Source: Aerophototrophica crusticola (GTDB lineage Bacteria; Pseudomonadota; Alphaproteobacteria; Azospirillales; Azospirillaceae). Taken from it: a stretch of 64,000 bases of DNA. Under the pieces are notes generated by a model. That model was not told where the DNA came from, did not search any database, and saw only the letters and a program-made list of their open reading frames with translations. The position numbers were made by a program, and so were the translations under genes. The first letter of the stretch is position 1; every line of letters begins with the position of its first letter. Location of the stretch: the NCBI GenBank assembly GCA_001939945.1, contig MOEB01000018.1, positions 28,140 through 92,139 on the forward strand. The letters run 5' to 3'. Shown here one piece after another: positions 1 through 7,817 of this stretch.

Positions 1-543
1 GCCGATCTTGACTCGCGTGTCGGTGAGGAAAGCGTACTCGGGAACCTGCAGGTTCTTCGGCGCCGGGCCCTTGCGGATGCGGCCGGACCCGTCATAGTGC
101 GACCCGTGGCAGGGGCAGAACCACCCGCCGAAATCGCCCTTGGCCTCGCCGCTGTTGGTGCCCAGCGGGATGCAGCCCAGGTGGGTGCAGACGCCGACCA
201 GCACCAGCCAGTTCTCCTTGCCCGCCTTGACGCGGTCTGCGTCCGTCTGCGGGTCGATCAGCTCGGCCAAGCCCACGGCCTGGGCCTGCTTGACCTCATC
301 CTCGGTGCGGTTGCGGATGAAGACCGGCTTGCCGCGCCACATGACCTTGATCGCCTGGCCCGGCTGGATCGGGGCCAGGTCAACCTCGACGCTGGCCAGC
401 GCCAGCGTGTCCGCGGCCGGGTTCATGCTCGACACGAACGGCCACAGGGCGACGGCGGCACCCACGCCACCGGTCGCGGCGGCGGCCAGATATAGGAAGT
501 CGCGGCGGGTATGTTCCTCGCCGCCATGCATGGTGTCCGCCAT
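1..543 (-). CDS. petA: Ubiquinol-cytochrome c reductase Rieske iron-sulfur subunit (3' end outside window)
   Basis: Electron-transfer subunit of the cytochrome bc1 complex, passing electrons from ubiquinol to cytochrome c1 at the periplasmic face of the inner membrane. The 181 visible residues contain a twin-arginine motif HTRRDFL near residue 12, one hydrophobic anchor at about 18-38, and both Rieske boxes: CTHLGC (119-124) and CPCHGSH (143-149), holding the two Cys and two His ligands of the 2Fe-2S cluster plus the disulfide cysteines. The ATG at 543 follows a purine-rich GGGAGACGAGAGGG. The family usually runs to about 185-195 residues, so only the last few are missing. Cytochrome b and c1 genes would be expected beyond position 1. 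Confidence 0.96.
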   Translation of the reverse strand, partial: MADTMHGGEEHTRRDFLYLAAAATGGVGAAVALWPFVSSMNPAADTLALASVEVDLAPIQPGQAIKVMWRGKPVFIRNRTEDEVKQAQAVGLAELIDPQTDADRVKAGKENWLVLVGVCTHLGCIPLGTNSGEAKGDFGGWFCPCHGSHYDGSGRIRKGPAPKNLQVPEYAFLTDTRVKIG

Positions 544-954
544 CCCTCTCGTCTCCCTCAACTCCTGCCGGGCCGCCCGGCAGAAGGCCGGCACCCGCCT
601 GAAATCATCCCCGGTCCCGCCTGTTGCCCCTCCGGTCCCGTCCGCGCAGGTGCTGCGCGGCCAGCCCATGGGCAAAGGCAAAGCGCGCGGCCGGACTCCC
701 CGCCCGGTCGCGCCGGACGGGTATACATCCGGGCATCCGGGTTGGGAAGCGCGTCGGCGACGCAGCCCCCGGACAATCTGTCGCGTCGGTCACCGAACCG
801 TCAGGGGCTCGGGCCCAAGCATTCCAGGGCCTTGCGACACCCGGCTTGACCCCGCGGGGCCTCCCGACGCATCAGATGGACCGGTATCGGGCCGAAGGAC
901 ATGCGACGGCTTGTCCCTGCGCGGCCCGATTGTTGCGTGCCCAGGAAAGCACCC
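544..954. other. Intergenic region between divergent petA and trmL
   Basis: About 410 bases separating two divergent genes, presumably holding both promoters. I see no convincing small ORF, RNA gene or repeat shared with other gaps in this window. Confidence 0.4.
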
Positions 955-1407
955 GTGCGCCTAGCCCTCTACCAGCCGGACATCCCGCAGAACACCGGCA
1001 CCCTGATCCGACTTGGCGCCTGCCTGGGCGTGCCGGTGGACATCATCGAGCCCTGCGGCTTCATCCTGGACGACCGCCGCCTGCGCCGCAGCGCCATGGA
1101 CTATGCCGAGCTGGCGGAGGTGACGCGGCATGTGAACTGGCCCGCCTTCCAGGCCACGCGGCCGGGGCGGGTGGTGCTGGTGGAGACGGAGCAGGGCGTG
1201 CCCTACACGTCCTTCGCGTTCAGGGCGGACGACACGCTGCTGCTGGGGCGGGAGACGGCAGGCACCCCGCCCGACGTGATGGCCGCCTGCGACGCCCGGG
1301 TGTACATCCCCATGCGGCCGGGGGTGCGGTCCCTGAACCAGGCGGTCGCCGCCTCCATGGTGTTGGGGGAGGCGCTGCGCCAGACGGGCGGTTTCCGGCC
1401 CGGCTGA
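955..1407 (+). CDS. trmL: tRNA (cytidine(34)-2'-O)-methyltransferase, TrmL/SPOUT family
   Basis: Predicted to methylate the ribose of the wobble base in tRNA-Leu isoacceptors using S-adenosylmethionine. The 150-residue protein has the compact SPOUT layout: an N-terminal [15 protein letters not shown] segment near residue 5 and C-terminal knot motifs [22 protein letters not shown] and [11 protein letters not shown] that form the SAM pocket. I chose GTG at 955 because AGGAAA lies seven bases upstream and homologues begin a few residues before this LYQPDIPQN; an ATG at 901 in the same frame would add 18 unlikely residues. Length fits the family. Confidence 0.9.
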   Translation: MRLALYQPDIPQNTGTLIRLGACLGVPVDIIEPCGFILDDRRLRRSAMDYAELAEVTRHVNWPAFQATRPGRVVLVETEQGVPYTSFAFRADDTLLLGRETAGTPPDVMAACDARVYIPMRPGVRSLNQAVAASMVLGEALRQTGGFRPG

Positions 1408-1478
1408 CAGGGCTTGGCCGCCTGCCGGGCCGGTCGTGGCAAACTCCCCATGGCCCCGGTCGCCCGTCCGCGCTACAC

Positions 1479-1496
1479 CTTGGGGAAAGACCCAAG
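1479..1496. promoter_or_regulatory. Perfect 6-bp inverted repeat in front of hemF
   Basis: CTTGGG-N6-CCCAAG, ending 12 bases before the hemF ATG. It could be an operator or a small leader hairpin. No regulator can be assigned from the sequence. Confidence 0.3.
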
Positions 1497-1508
1497 AGGT
1501 TGTGCGCC

Positions 1509-2408
1509 ATGCCCACCCCGCTTCCGTCCCCCGACATCGTCGCCGACCGCCAAGCCCGCGCCCGCGCCTGGTTCGAGAGCCTGCGGGACCGCATCTGCGC
1601 CGCCTTCGAGGCCATCGAGGACGATTTGGCGGAGGGGCCGCACCAGGGCCTGTCCCCCGGCCGGTTCGAGCGCAAGGCCTGGGACCGGGCCAACCATGAC
1701 GGGGCGCCCGGCGGCGGCGGGGTCATGTCGGTGATGCGCGGCCGGGTGTTTGAGAAGGTGGGCGTCAACGTCTCCACCGTCCATGGCAGCTTCAGCCCGG
1801 AGTTCCGCGCCAGCATGCCCGGCGCGGGGGACACGGGAGCCTTCTGGGCCAGCGGCATCAGCCTGGTGGCCCACATGCGCAACCCGCTGGTGCCGGCGGT
1901 GCACATGAACACCCGCCACCTGACCACCCAGATCGCCTGGTGCGGCGGCGGGGCTGACCTGACGCCCATGTTCCTGGACAGCCCCGAGACGGAGGAGGAC
2001 AAGGCGGAGTTCCACGCGGAACTGAAGGCCGCCTGTGACGCCCACGGCGCCGACTATTATGAGCGGTTCAAGGAGTGGTGCGACCGCTACTTCTTCCTGC
2101 CGCACCGGAACGAGCCGCGCGGCGTGGGCGGCATCTTCTATGACAACCTCGACACCGGCGACTGGGAGGCGGACTTCGCCTTCACCAAGGCGGTGGGACA
2201 GGCGTTCCTGGACGTGTACCCCCGCATCGTCCGCCGCCGCATGCACACCCCCTGGACCCCGGCCCAGCGGGAGCACCAGCTTGTCCGCCGCGGCCGCTAT
2301 GTGGAGTTCAACCTGATCCACGACCGCGGCACCCTGTTCGGCCTGAAGACCGGCGGCAACATCGAGGCGATCCTGATGAGCCTGCCGCCCGAGGTGAAGT
2401 GGCCCTGA
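1509..2408 (+). CDS. hemF: Oxygen-dependent coproporphyrinogen III oxidase
   Basis: Catalyses the oxidative decarboxylation of coproporphyrinogen III to protoporphyrinogen IX in heme synthesis, using molecular oxygen. The 299-residue protein carries the family's strongly conserved segments: [61 protein letters not shown] and [19 protein letters not shown], including the conserved His residues of the active site. ATG at 1509 follows an AAGAGG ribosome binding site. The stop codon overlaps the next gene's ATG (TGATG), so the two are probably translationally coupled. No oxygen-independent hemN is seen in the window. Confidence 0.97.
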   Translation: MPTPLPSPDIVADRQARARAWFESLRDRICAAFEAIEDDLAEGPHQGLSPGRFERKAWDRANHDGAPGGGGVMSVMRGRVFEKVGVNVSTVHGSFSPEFRASMPGAGDTGAFWASGISLVAHMRNPLVPAVHMNTRHLTTQIAWCGGGADLTPMFLDSPETEEDKAEFHAELKAACDAHGADYYERFKEWCDRYFFLPHRNEPRGVGGIFYDNLDTGDWEADFAFTKAVGQAFLDVYPRIVRRRMHTPWTPAQREHQLVRRGRYVEFNLIHDRGTLFGLKTGGNIEAILMSLPPEVKWP

Positions 2409-3016
2409 TGTTCGACGGACAGATGCCCAGGGCGACGAGCCCGCACCCGGTCTGGCTGGTGCGGCACGGGGAAACCGCTTGGAACATCGAGGGCCGCAGC
2501 CAGGGCCACCGCGACAGCCCCCTGACGGACCGGGGACGTGCCCAGGCGGACCAGGTGGGCGCCCTGTTGGCGCGCCTCACGGCTAACACCCCCGGCGTGC
2601 GGCTGGTTGCCAGCCATCTGGGCCGGGCCCAGGCCACCGCCGCCGCCATCGCCCGGCACACGGGCCTCGCCGTGGAAACGGACCCGCGTCTGGCAGAGGT
2701 CTCCTTCGGCGCCTGGGAAGGCATGACCAAGCCGGAGATCATCGCCGCCTGTCCCCAGATCATGGGCACCGCCCCCGCCCTGGGCTGGCAGTTCCTGGCC
2801 CCGGGTGGGGAGAGTCTGGCCGGCGTGCAGGCCCGGCTGGCGGACTGGCTGCGCACCGTCACCGGCCCGACCATCGCCGTCAGCCACGGCATGGCCAGCC
2901 GCATCCTGCGCGGCCTCGTCACCGGCCTGCCCCTGGACGACTGCCTGGCCCTCGCCATCCCGCAGGACCGGGTGTTCCGGGTGGAAGGGGAGGCGGTGGA
3001 GGAGATCGCGCCCTGA
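2408..3016 (+). CDS. Histidine phosphatase family protein (phosphoglycerate mutase-like)
   Basis: Member of the histidine phosphatase superfamily, which transfers phosphate through a phosphohistidine. The catalytic RHG motif is LVRHGETAWN with His20, followed by EVSFGAWEG (acid motif) and a second His in AVSHGMASR near the C-terminus. At 202 residues it has GpmB-like size, but the substrate cannot be read from sequence. ATG 2408 overlaps the hemF stop; GTG at 2399 in the same frame is possible but lies only four bases from the GAGG. It probably shares the hemF transcript. Confidence 0.85.
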   Translation: MFDGQMPRATSPHPVWLVRHGETAWNIEGRSQGHRDSPLTDRGRAQADQVGALLARLTANTPGVRLVASHLGRAQATAAAIARHTGLAVETDPRLAEVSFGAWEGMTKPEIIAACPQIMGTAPALGWQFLAPGGESLAGVQARLADWLRTVTGPTIAVSHGMASRILRGLVTGLPLDDCLALAIPQDRVFRVEGEAVEEIAP

Positions 3017-3019
3017 CGG

Positions 3020-3904
3020 TTACGCCGCCAGCACCGTCACCCGGTTCCGCCCCTCATGCTTGCTGCGGTAGAGCGCGCTGTCGGCCCGTTTCAGGGCGGC
3101 CTCAATGGCGTCCTCGTCCGGCAGGACGGGGCTGACGCCGAAGCTGGCGGTGACGGGGCACAACCGCCCCTCCGACCGCAGGGCCAGCTCAGCGATGCGC
3201 TTGCGCAGGCGTTCGGCCAGCAGGCTGACCACGTCGATGCCGGTGTTGCTGAACAGGATGGCGAATTCCTCCCCGCCCAGGCGGCCGATGCAGTCGGTCT
3301 GGCGCACGGCCCCTTGCAGGGTCTTGGCCACCTGGCGGATCACCTCGTCCCCCATGTCGTGGCCGAAGCCGTCATTCACCCGCTTGAAGTGGTCGATGTC
3401 CACCATGACCACGGCCAGCGACTCTACCGTGCGCTGGCGGCGGCGCAGCGCGTCCTCCGCCTGCTCGAAGAAGCTGCGCCGGTTCAGCACCCCGGACAGG
3501 GGGTCGGTCATGGCCAGCCGGTGCATGTCCTTGTGCGCCCGCACCAGCCGCTCCCCCAGCCGCAGCCGGGCGCGCAGCAGGCCGATGTCGATGGGCTTGG
3601 GCATGAAATCGTCGGCCCCGCCGTCCAGCGCCTCGATATGGGTGGCGATCTGGGTCATGGTCGTCATGATGACCAGGTACTGCAAGCCCGGCGGGTGCTT
3701 CACCCGTAGGTCCCAGCACAGCTCGATCCCCGACTTGCCGGGCAGGTTCAGGTCCACCAGGACGATGTCGAACCAGTCGCCGGAGGCAAGCAGCTCCGCT
3801 TCCTCCGCCGTCTCGCACACGGCGACCTCATAGCCCAGGTCCAGCAGGACGGCTTGGAGCATCTCCCGCACGAATCGGCTGTCATCTACGACCAGAACGC
3901 GCAT
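3020..3904 (-). CDS. Response regulator with GGDEF output domain (PleD-like diguanylate cyclase)
   Basis: Predicted phosphorylation-controlled synthesis of cyclic di-GMP. Residues 1-120 form a receiver domain with acidic residues D7 and D8, phospho-acceptor D51 and conserved Lys in FMPKP. Residues about 125-290 form a GGDEF domain with an intact active site GGEEF. An RQTD sequence five residues before GGEEF is a product-inhibition I-site (RxxD), so feedback control is expected. Unlike classical PleD there is only one receiver domain. It converges with the hemF operon; the partner kinase is not adjacent. Confidence 0.93.
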   Translation of the reverse strand: MRVLVVDDSRFVREMLQAVLLDLGYEVAVCETAEEAELLASGDWFDIVLVDLNLPGKSGIELCWDLRVKHPPGLQYLVIMTTMTQIATHIEALDGGADDFMPKPIDIGLLRARLRLGERLVRAHKDMHRLAMTDPLSGVLNRRSFFEQAEDALRRRQRTVESLAVVMVDIDHFKRVNDGFGHDMGDEVIRQVAKTLQGAVRQTDCIGRLGGEEFAILFSNTGIDVVSLLAERLRKRIAELALRSEGRLCPVTASFGVSPVLPDEDAIEAALKRADSALYRSKHEGRNRVTVLAA

Positions 3905-3960
3905 CCCACCCTCCCTGCGCGCCTGATTGAAGCGCCGCTTAGGGCGAAAGGCAAGCTAGA

Positions 3961-3991
3961 CCTATCCCGAAAGTCAGTGCAAAGGGATAGG
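3961..3991. other. Inverted repeat between cca and the GGDEF regulator
   Basis: CCTATCCC and GGGATAGG separated by 15 bases, in the 113-base gap between two minus-strand genes. It could form a hairpin downstream of cca, but there is no U-run on the minus strand. Confidence 0.3.
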
Positions 3992-4017
3992 CCTACTGCC
4001 CGCGTCGGGTATTGGCA

Positions 4018-5250
4018 TCAGCGCCCGGCCAGCCGCCGCTCCAGCTCCGCCAGGCAGTCCTCTCGGCTGGGGCGGTAGTCGCGGGCGGCCCACCAGCCTT
4101 CCACCGCGGCCAGCAGCTCCCCCACCGCCGGCCCGGGGGCGATGCCGCGGTCCAGCAGGTCCTGTCCCTTCAGGGGGAACGGGATCTCCTTCCAGGCGGC
4201 TGCCTCCGCCAGGGGCTCCAGCAGCTCGAACGCCGGGGTGCCGCGGTCGGCGGCGGCGATCAGCAGCAGGTCGCGGTACAGCTCCGTGCCCAGCTTCTGC
4301 AAGGCGTGGCGGCGTTGCTGCACCGTCAGGTCCGGGTGGACCTCCGCCGCCGGGTCCACCAGGGCCGCCAGCTGGTCGCGCTGGGCGTTGGACAGGCGCA
4401 GCCGCTCCGCCGCAGCCAGGGCGACCCCCCGGTCCCGCGGCAGCAGCACGGCCAAGTGGGCCATGGGGTCCGCTTCCCCCACCATCCATTCCAGCCGGTC
4501 CAGGGCCTGCAACCGCTCCACCCTTGTGGCGTGGGGCAGCAGGTGGGCGATGATCCCGCGCCCCAGCATCAGCCGCCAGACCTCCACCGCCCGGTCCAGG
4601 GCCAGCAGCTTCAGCAGCTCGTCCCGCACCCGCTCCCCCGACAGGGTGGGCAGCAGGGGCGCGAACTCGGCACAGGCGTCCAGGCTGGCCGCGTCCACCC
4701 CACCCCGGCCGAAGCGGGCATGGAAGCGGAAATAGCGCAGGATGCGCAGCACGTCCTCCTGGATGCGCTCCCGCGGGTCGCCAACGAAGCGCACCCGACC
4801 GGCCTCCAGGTCCGCCAGCCCGTCGAACGGGTCGTACAGGTCGCCATCCAGGCTCAGCGACAGGGCGTTGAAGGTGAAGTCGCGGCGCTTCGCGTCCTCC
4901 AGCCAGTCGTCGGTGAACTCCACCTTGGCATGGCGGCCATAGGTCTCCACGTCCTTGCGCAGGGTGGTGACCTCGAAGGAACTGCCCTCCACGATGGCGG
5001 TGACGGTGCCGTGCTTGATTCCGGTGGGCACGGCGCGCAGGCCGTCCTGCTTCAGCCGGCGCATCACCTCGTCCGGGGGCAGCGGCGTGGCGATGTCCAC
5101 GTCCTCCCCCTCCAGCCCCAGCACCGCGTCGCGCACGCAGCCGCCCACGAACCGGGCCTCCTGCCCCGTCCGCATCAGGCACTGCATCACCCGCCGCGCG
5201 GCGGTGCCGGCCATCAGGCCGATGGGCTCCAGGGTGCGGGCTGGGGTCAT
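4018..5250 (-). CDS. cca: CCA tRNA nucleotidyltransferase / poly(A) polymerase family protein
   Basis: Adds or repairs the 3' CCA end of tRNAs, or polyadenylates RNA (sequence alone does not separate these). The 410-residue protein shows the class II head motif FVGGCVRDAVLG (about 33-44) followed by the metal-binding pair in EDVDIAT, and the RRDFTFNALS motif. An RNA-binding helical body follows. Length and start at ATG 5250 fit alphaproteobacterial homologues. A repeat-rich gap lies upstream. Confidence 0.93.
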   Translation of the reverse strand: MTPARTLEPIGLMAGTAARRVMQCLMRTGQEARFVGGCVRDAVLGLEGEDVDIATPLPPDEVMRRLKQDGLRAVPTGIKHGTVTAIVEGSSFEVTTLRKDVETYGRHAKVEFTDDWLEDAKRRDFTFNALSLSLDGDLYDPFDGLADLEAGRVRFVGDPRERIQEDVLRILRYFRFHARFGRGGVDAASLDACAEFAPLLPTLSGERVRDELLKLLALDRAVEVWRLMLGRGIIAHLLPHATRVERLQALDRLEWMVGEADPMAHLAVLLPRDRGVALAAAERLRLSNAQRDQLAALVDPAAEVHPDLTVQQRRHALQKLGTELYRDLLLIAAADRGTPAFELLEPLAEAAAWKEIPFPLKGQDLLDRGIAPGPAVGELLAAVEGWWAARDYRPSREDCLAELERRLAGR

Positions 5251-5340
5251 GCGGGGGTCCGGTTGAACGACCCCGCCTTGTTACAAGGCCATGGCGGCGG
5301 GTTCAACGGGGGAGGAAGCTTTTGCGGAGGAGGGCGGGGC

Positions 5341-5692
5341 GGAAGGATTTGGACACGGATGAAAGGGATGATTGCCGGATGGGCACGGATGGGGTTGGGG
5401 ATGGGGATTGTGCCTAGATGGGTGTGGTGAGGCATTTGGACATTCACGGACACGCACCAAGCATTCACGAACACGCACAAAACAAGATAGCCTGCGGCGC
5501 TGTTTGCGCGGCGAAGCCGCAGTCATTTTTCGTGTATGTTCGTGCGTGGATGGTGCTTGTTCGTGAATGTTTCCGGCTCACCCGCCCAGTAAACCAAGAG
5601 CGCCAGAACCGGCCGCCCCATCAGGCCATTATCCCTGTACATCCGGCCTTGATCCGGGTTCATCCGTGCCCGAGTCCTTCCGCAACGCCGCC
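5341..5692. repeat. Dispersed nested palindromic repeat, family A copy 1
   Basis: The core at 5441-5573 starts CATTCACGGACACGCACC and ends TTGTTCGTGAATGTTT, so its ends are inverted copies, around an inner GCGAAGCCGCAG hairpin. Outer arms (5341-5400 and 5632-5692) carry GGAAGG..CACGGATG and the inverse CATCCGTGCC..CCTTCC. The same parts recur at 15406-15725 and, without arms, at 42287-42425. It fills the gap between cca and the membrane protein gene ending at 5730. No ORF here is credible. Confidence 0.85.
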
Positions 5693-5729
5693 GTCTGTCA
5701 GAGCCACACCGCCACGCCGAAAGGCTGCG

Positions 5730-7817
5730 TCACCGCCCCTCTCGCCGCCATGCCGCCAGCAGCAGGCCCACCGCCAGCAACAGGACCAGCACGCCCGGCA
5801 GCAGCGGGACCTGGTTGACGCCGGTGACCACATAGTCGCCGTTGGCCCGCAGGCCAAGCCAGCCGCGGCCGGCGCTGTCGCGGTCGGGGCGGGTGCGGCG
5901 GATGTCGGGGATGGGGTCGCTCGTGCTGTAATCCGCCAGCCAGTAGGCGCCGCCGCCGGTGGCCTTGGACACGGGGGCCAGCGGGTCGGGGCTGGTGCGC
6001 ACGTCGGCCAGCTCCGGCGGGTTCACGGCACCCACCACGGCCAGGGCCGTGCGTTCCCCGTCGCCGATGCGCCAGATGCCGGGCTCGGTGGCCAGCACCG
6101 TGCCGGTGGCCGTGCCGTCCTTGTGGTCCTCCAGGGTGACGGTGGAGCGGGCGTCGCTGGGGGAGGTGACCTCCACCGGCCGCGTGTCCGGCTCCAGGCT
6201 GCGGCGGGTGACGGTGATGCGGTTGCCGTCCACGGTCGCCCGCAGGTCATTTTCCTCCAGCTCGGGCTCCTTCATCAGCCAGTGGGCAAGGCGGCGCAGC
6301 AGCTCCGCCTGGGGCCCGCCGGCCTCGAAGCCACGGGACCAGAGCCAGATGTGGTCGGAGGCGAGCTGGGCCACCCGCCCCTCCCCCACCCGGTCCAGCA
6401 CCAGCAGGGGCCGGCCGTCTGCGCCGTTCATCACCACGCTGCCGCGGGTGGGGGCGATGTCGATCTGGCGGAACCAGCGGCCCCAGTCGCCGGTGCCGTC
6501 CTCCCGGCTGGTGAGGCCGGCGGTGACCGGGTGGCGCCGTCCCAGCTCGCTGACCGCGGGGGTGAAGGGCCGCTCCACCACGTCGCCCGTGGGCTCCGCC
6601 GGCAACACGGTGCCCAGGGGCGTGCGGAACAGGGACAGGGGTGTCGCGAAGGTCGGGCCGCTCGCCTCCAGGAAGGCGCCGCCCCGCTCCACATAATCGG
6701 CGATGTTGGCCAGGTAGGTGTTGCTGATCACGCCACGCCGCTTGTAGCGGTCGAAGATGATCAGGTCGAACTCCTCCAGCTTCTGCTCGAATAGCTCCCG
6801 GATGGGGAAGGCGATCAGCGACAGCTCCCGGATCGGGGTGCCGTCCTGCTTCTCCGGCGGGCGCAGGATGGTGAAGTGGACCAAATCCACGCTGGGGTCG
6901 GCCTTCAGCAGGTTGCGCCAGGTGCGCTCCCCCGCATGGGGCTCGCCCGACACCAGCAGCACCCGCAGCCGGTCGCGCACGCCGTTGACGACCACGGCGG
7001 CCTTGTTGTTGGCAAGCGTCAGCTCCTGCGGGCCGGCATCCACCGCCAGCTCGAACACGTTCAGCCCGCCATGGTTCAGGGTCATGGTCAGGGGCACGTC
7101 CTGGCCCACCGGCACGCGGAAGGGCTCCGGCGCGCCGCCGTCCTGGCGCAGGGTGACGATGGCGTTGCCGCCCTCCCGCCCCGGCAGGTCGTCCACCCGC
7201 ACGGTGAAGGTCACCGGCTTGTCCACCAGGCCGAAGCTGGGGGCCTGGACCACGGCCAACCGCCGGTCCCCCTCCTGCTTCTCCCCGCTCAACAGGGCGT
7301 GGACGGGGCCGAAGCCTTCCAGGGTGGGCAGCACGTCCTTCACGTCATGCACCTGCCCGTCGGTGACCAGCACCGCACCGGCGATGCGGCGGCGGGGCAC
7401 GTCGGCCAGGGCGCGGGTCATGGCTTCCAGCAGCCGCGTCTCCTCCACCGCCGCCCCTTCCGGGCCGGCGGCATCGGCGGTGCGGACGATGCGGACCTCC
7501 AAATCCTCCTCCCGCGCCAGCCGCTCCTGCAGGGCGGCCACGGCGCGTTCGGTCCTGGCCCGCCGCTCCCCGATGTTCTGGCTGGGGGACTGGTCCACCA
7601 CGATGACCGCCACGTCCTTGATGGCGGAACGCTGCTCCTCCACCAACGAGGGGTTCAGCAGGGCCAGCACCAGCACGGCCAGGCCTGCCAAGCGCAGCCA
7701 CGCCCCCCGCGCCCGGCGGAACAGGGCATAGCCCACCAGCAGCAGCCCCAGTGCCCCAAGCAGGGCGACGAGCCAGAGGGGGACGAGGGGCGCCCAGGCG
7801 ATGGAGGTGCCGGTCAT
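5730..7817 (-). CDS. Membrane-anchored protein of the MoxR/DUF58/DUF4159 operon
   Basis: A 695-residue protein with two N-terminal transmembrane segments (about 9-29 and 38-56), a large periplasmic part and one C-terminal anchor near residue 670. Residues about 65-190 resemble a von Willebrand A-like fold (VAVIVVDQSPSQN, GAVLVTDGQVHD); later LRVLLVSGEPHAG and FDLIIFDRY..IADYVERGGAFL segments resemble a class I glutamine amidotransferase-like domain lacking an obvious catalytic Cys. It overlaps the upstream gene by four bases (ATGA) and is the last gene of the operon. Proteins of this type occur with MoxR ATPases and are linked to envelope or metalloprotein maturation; the exact role is unknown. 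Confidence 0.85.
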   Translation of the reverse strand: MTGTSIAWAPLVPLWLVALLGALGLLLVGYALFRRARGAWLRLAGLAVLVLALLNPSLVEEQRSAIKDVAVIVVDQSPSQNIGERRARTERAVAALQERLAREEDLEVRIVRTADAAGPEGAAVEETRLLEAMTRALADVPRRRIAGAVLVTDGQVHDVKDVLPTLEGFGPVHALLSGEKQEGDRRLAVVQAPSFGLVDKPVTFTVRVDDLPGREGGNAIVTLRQDGGAPEPFRVPVGQDVPLTMTLNHGGLNVFELAVDAGPQELTLANNKAAVVVNGVRDRLRVLLVSGEPHAGERTWRNLLKADPSVDLVHFTILRPPEKQDGTPIRELSLIAFPIRELFEQKLEEFDLIIFDRYKRRGVISNTYLANIADYVERGGAFLEASGPTFATPLSLFRTPLGTVLPAEPTGDVVERPFTPAVSELGRRHPVTAGLTSREDGTGDWGRWFRQIDIAPTRGSVVMNGADGRPLLVLDRVGEGRVAQLASDHIWLWSRGFEAGGPQAELLRRLAHWLMKEPELEENDLRATVDGNRITVTRRSLEPDTRPVEVTSPSDARSTVTLEDHKDGTATGTVLATEPGIWRIGDGERTALAVVGAVNPPELADVRTSPDPLAPVSKATGGGAYWLADYSTSDPIPDIRRTRPDRDSAGRGWLGLRANGDYVVTGVNQVPLLPGVLVLLLAVGLLLAAWRREGR

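Noticed and set aside
624..2408. Long open frame of 594 codons covering trmL and hemF
   Set aside because: Only the last 299 codons match hemF; the front part is the shadow of trmL in another frame and has low-complexity composition typical of GC-rich frames.
5418..6794. Long plus-strand ORF through the family A repeat and into the membrane protein gene
   Set aside because: It runs antisense to a well-supported gene and crosses a repeat, with no motifs.
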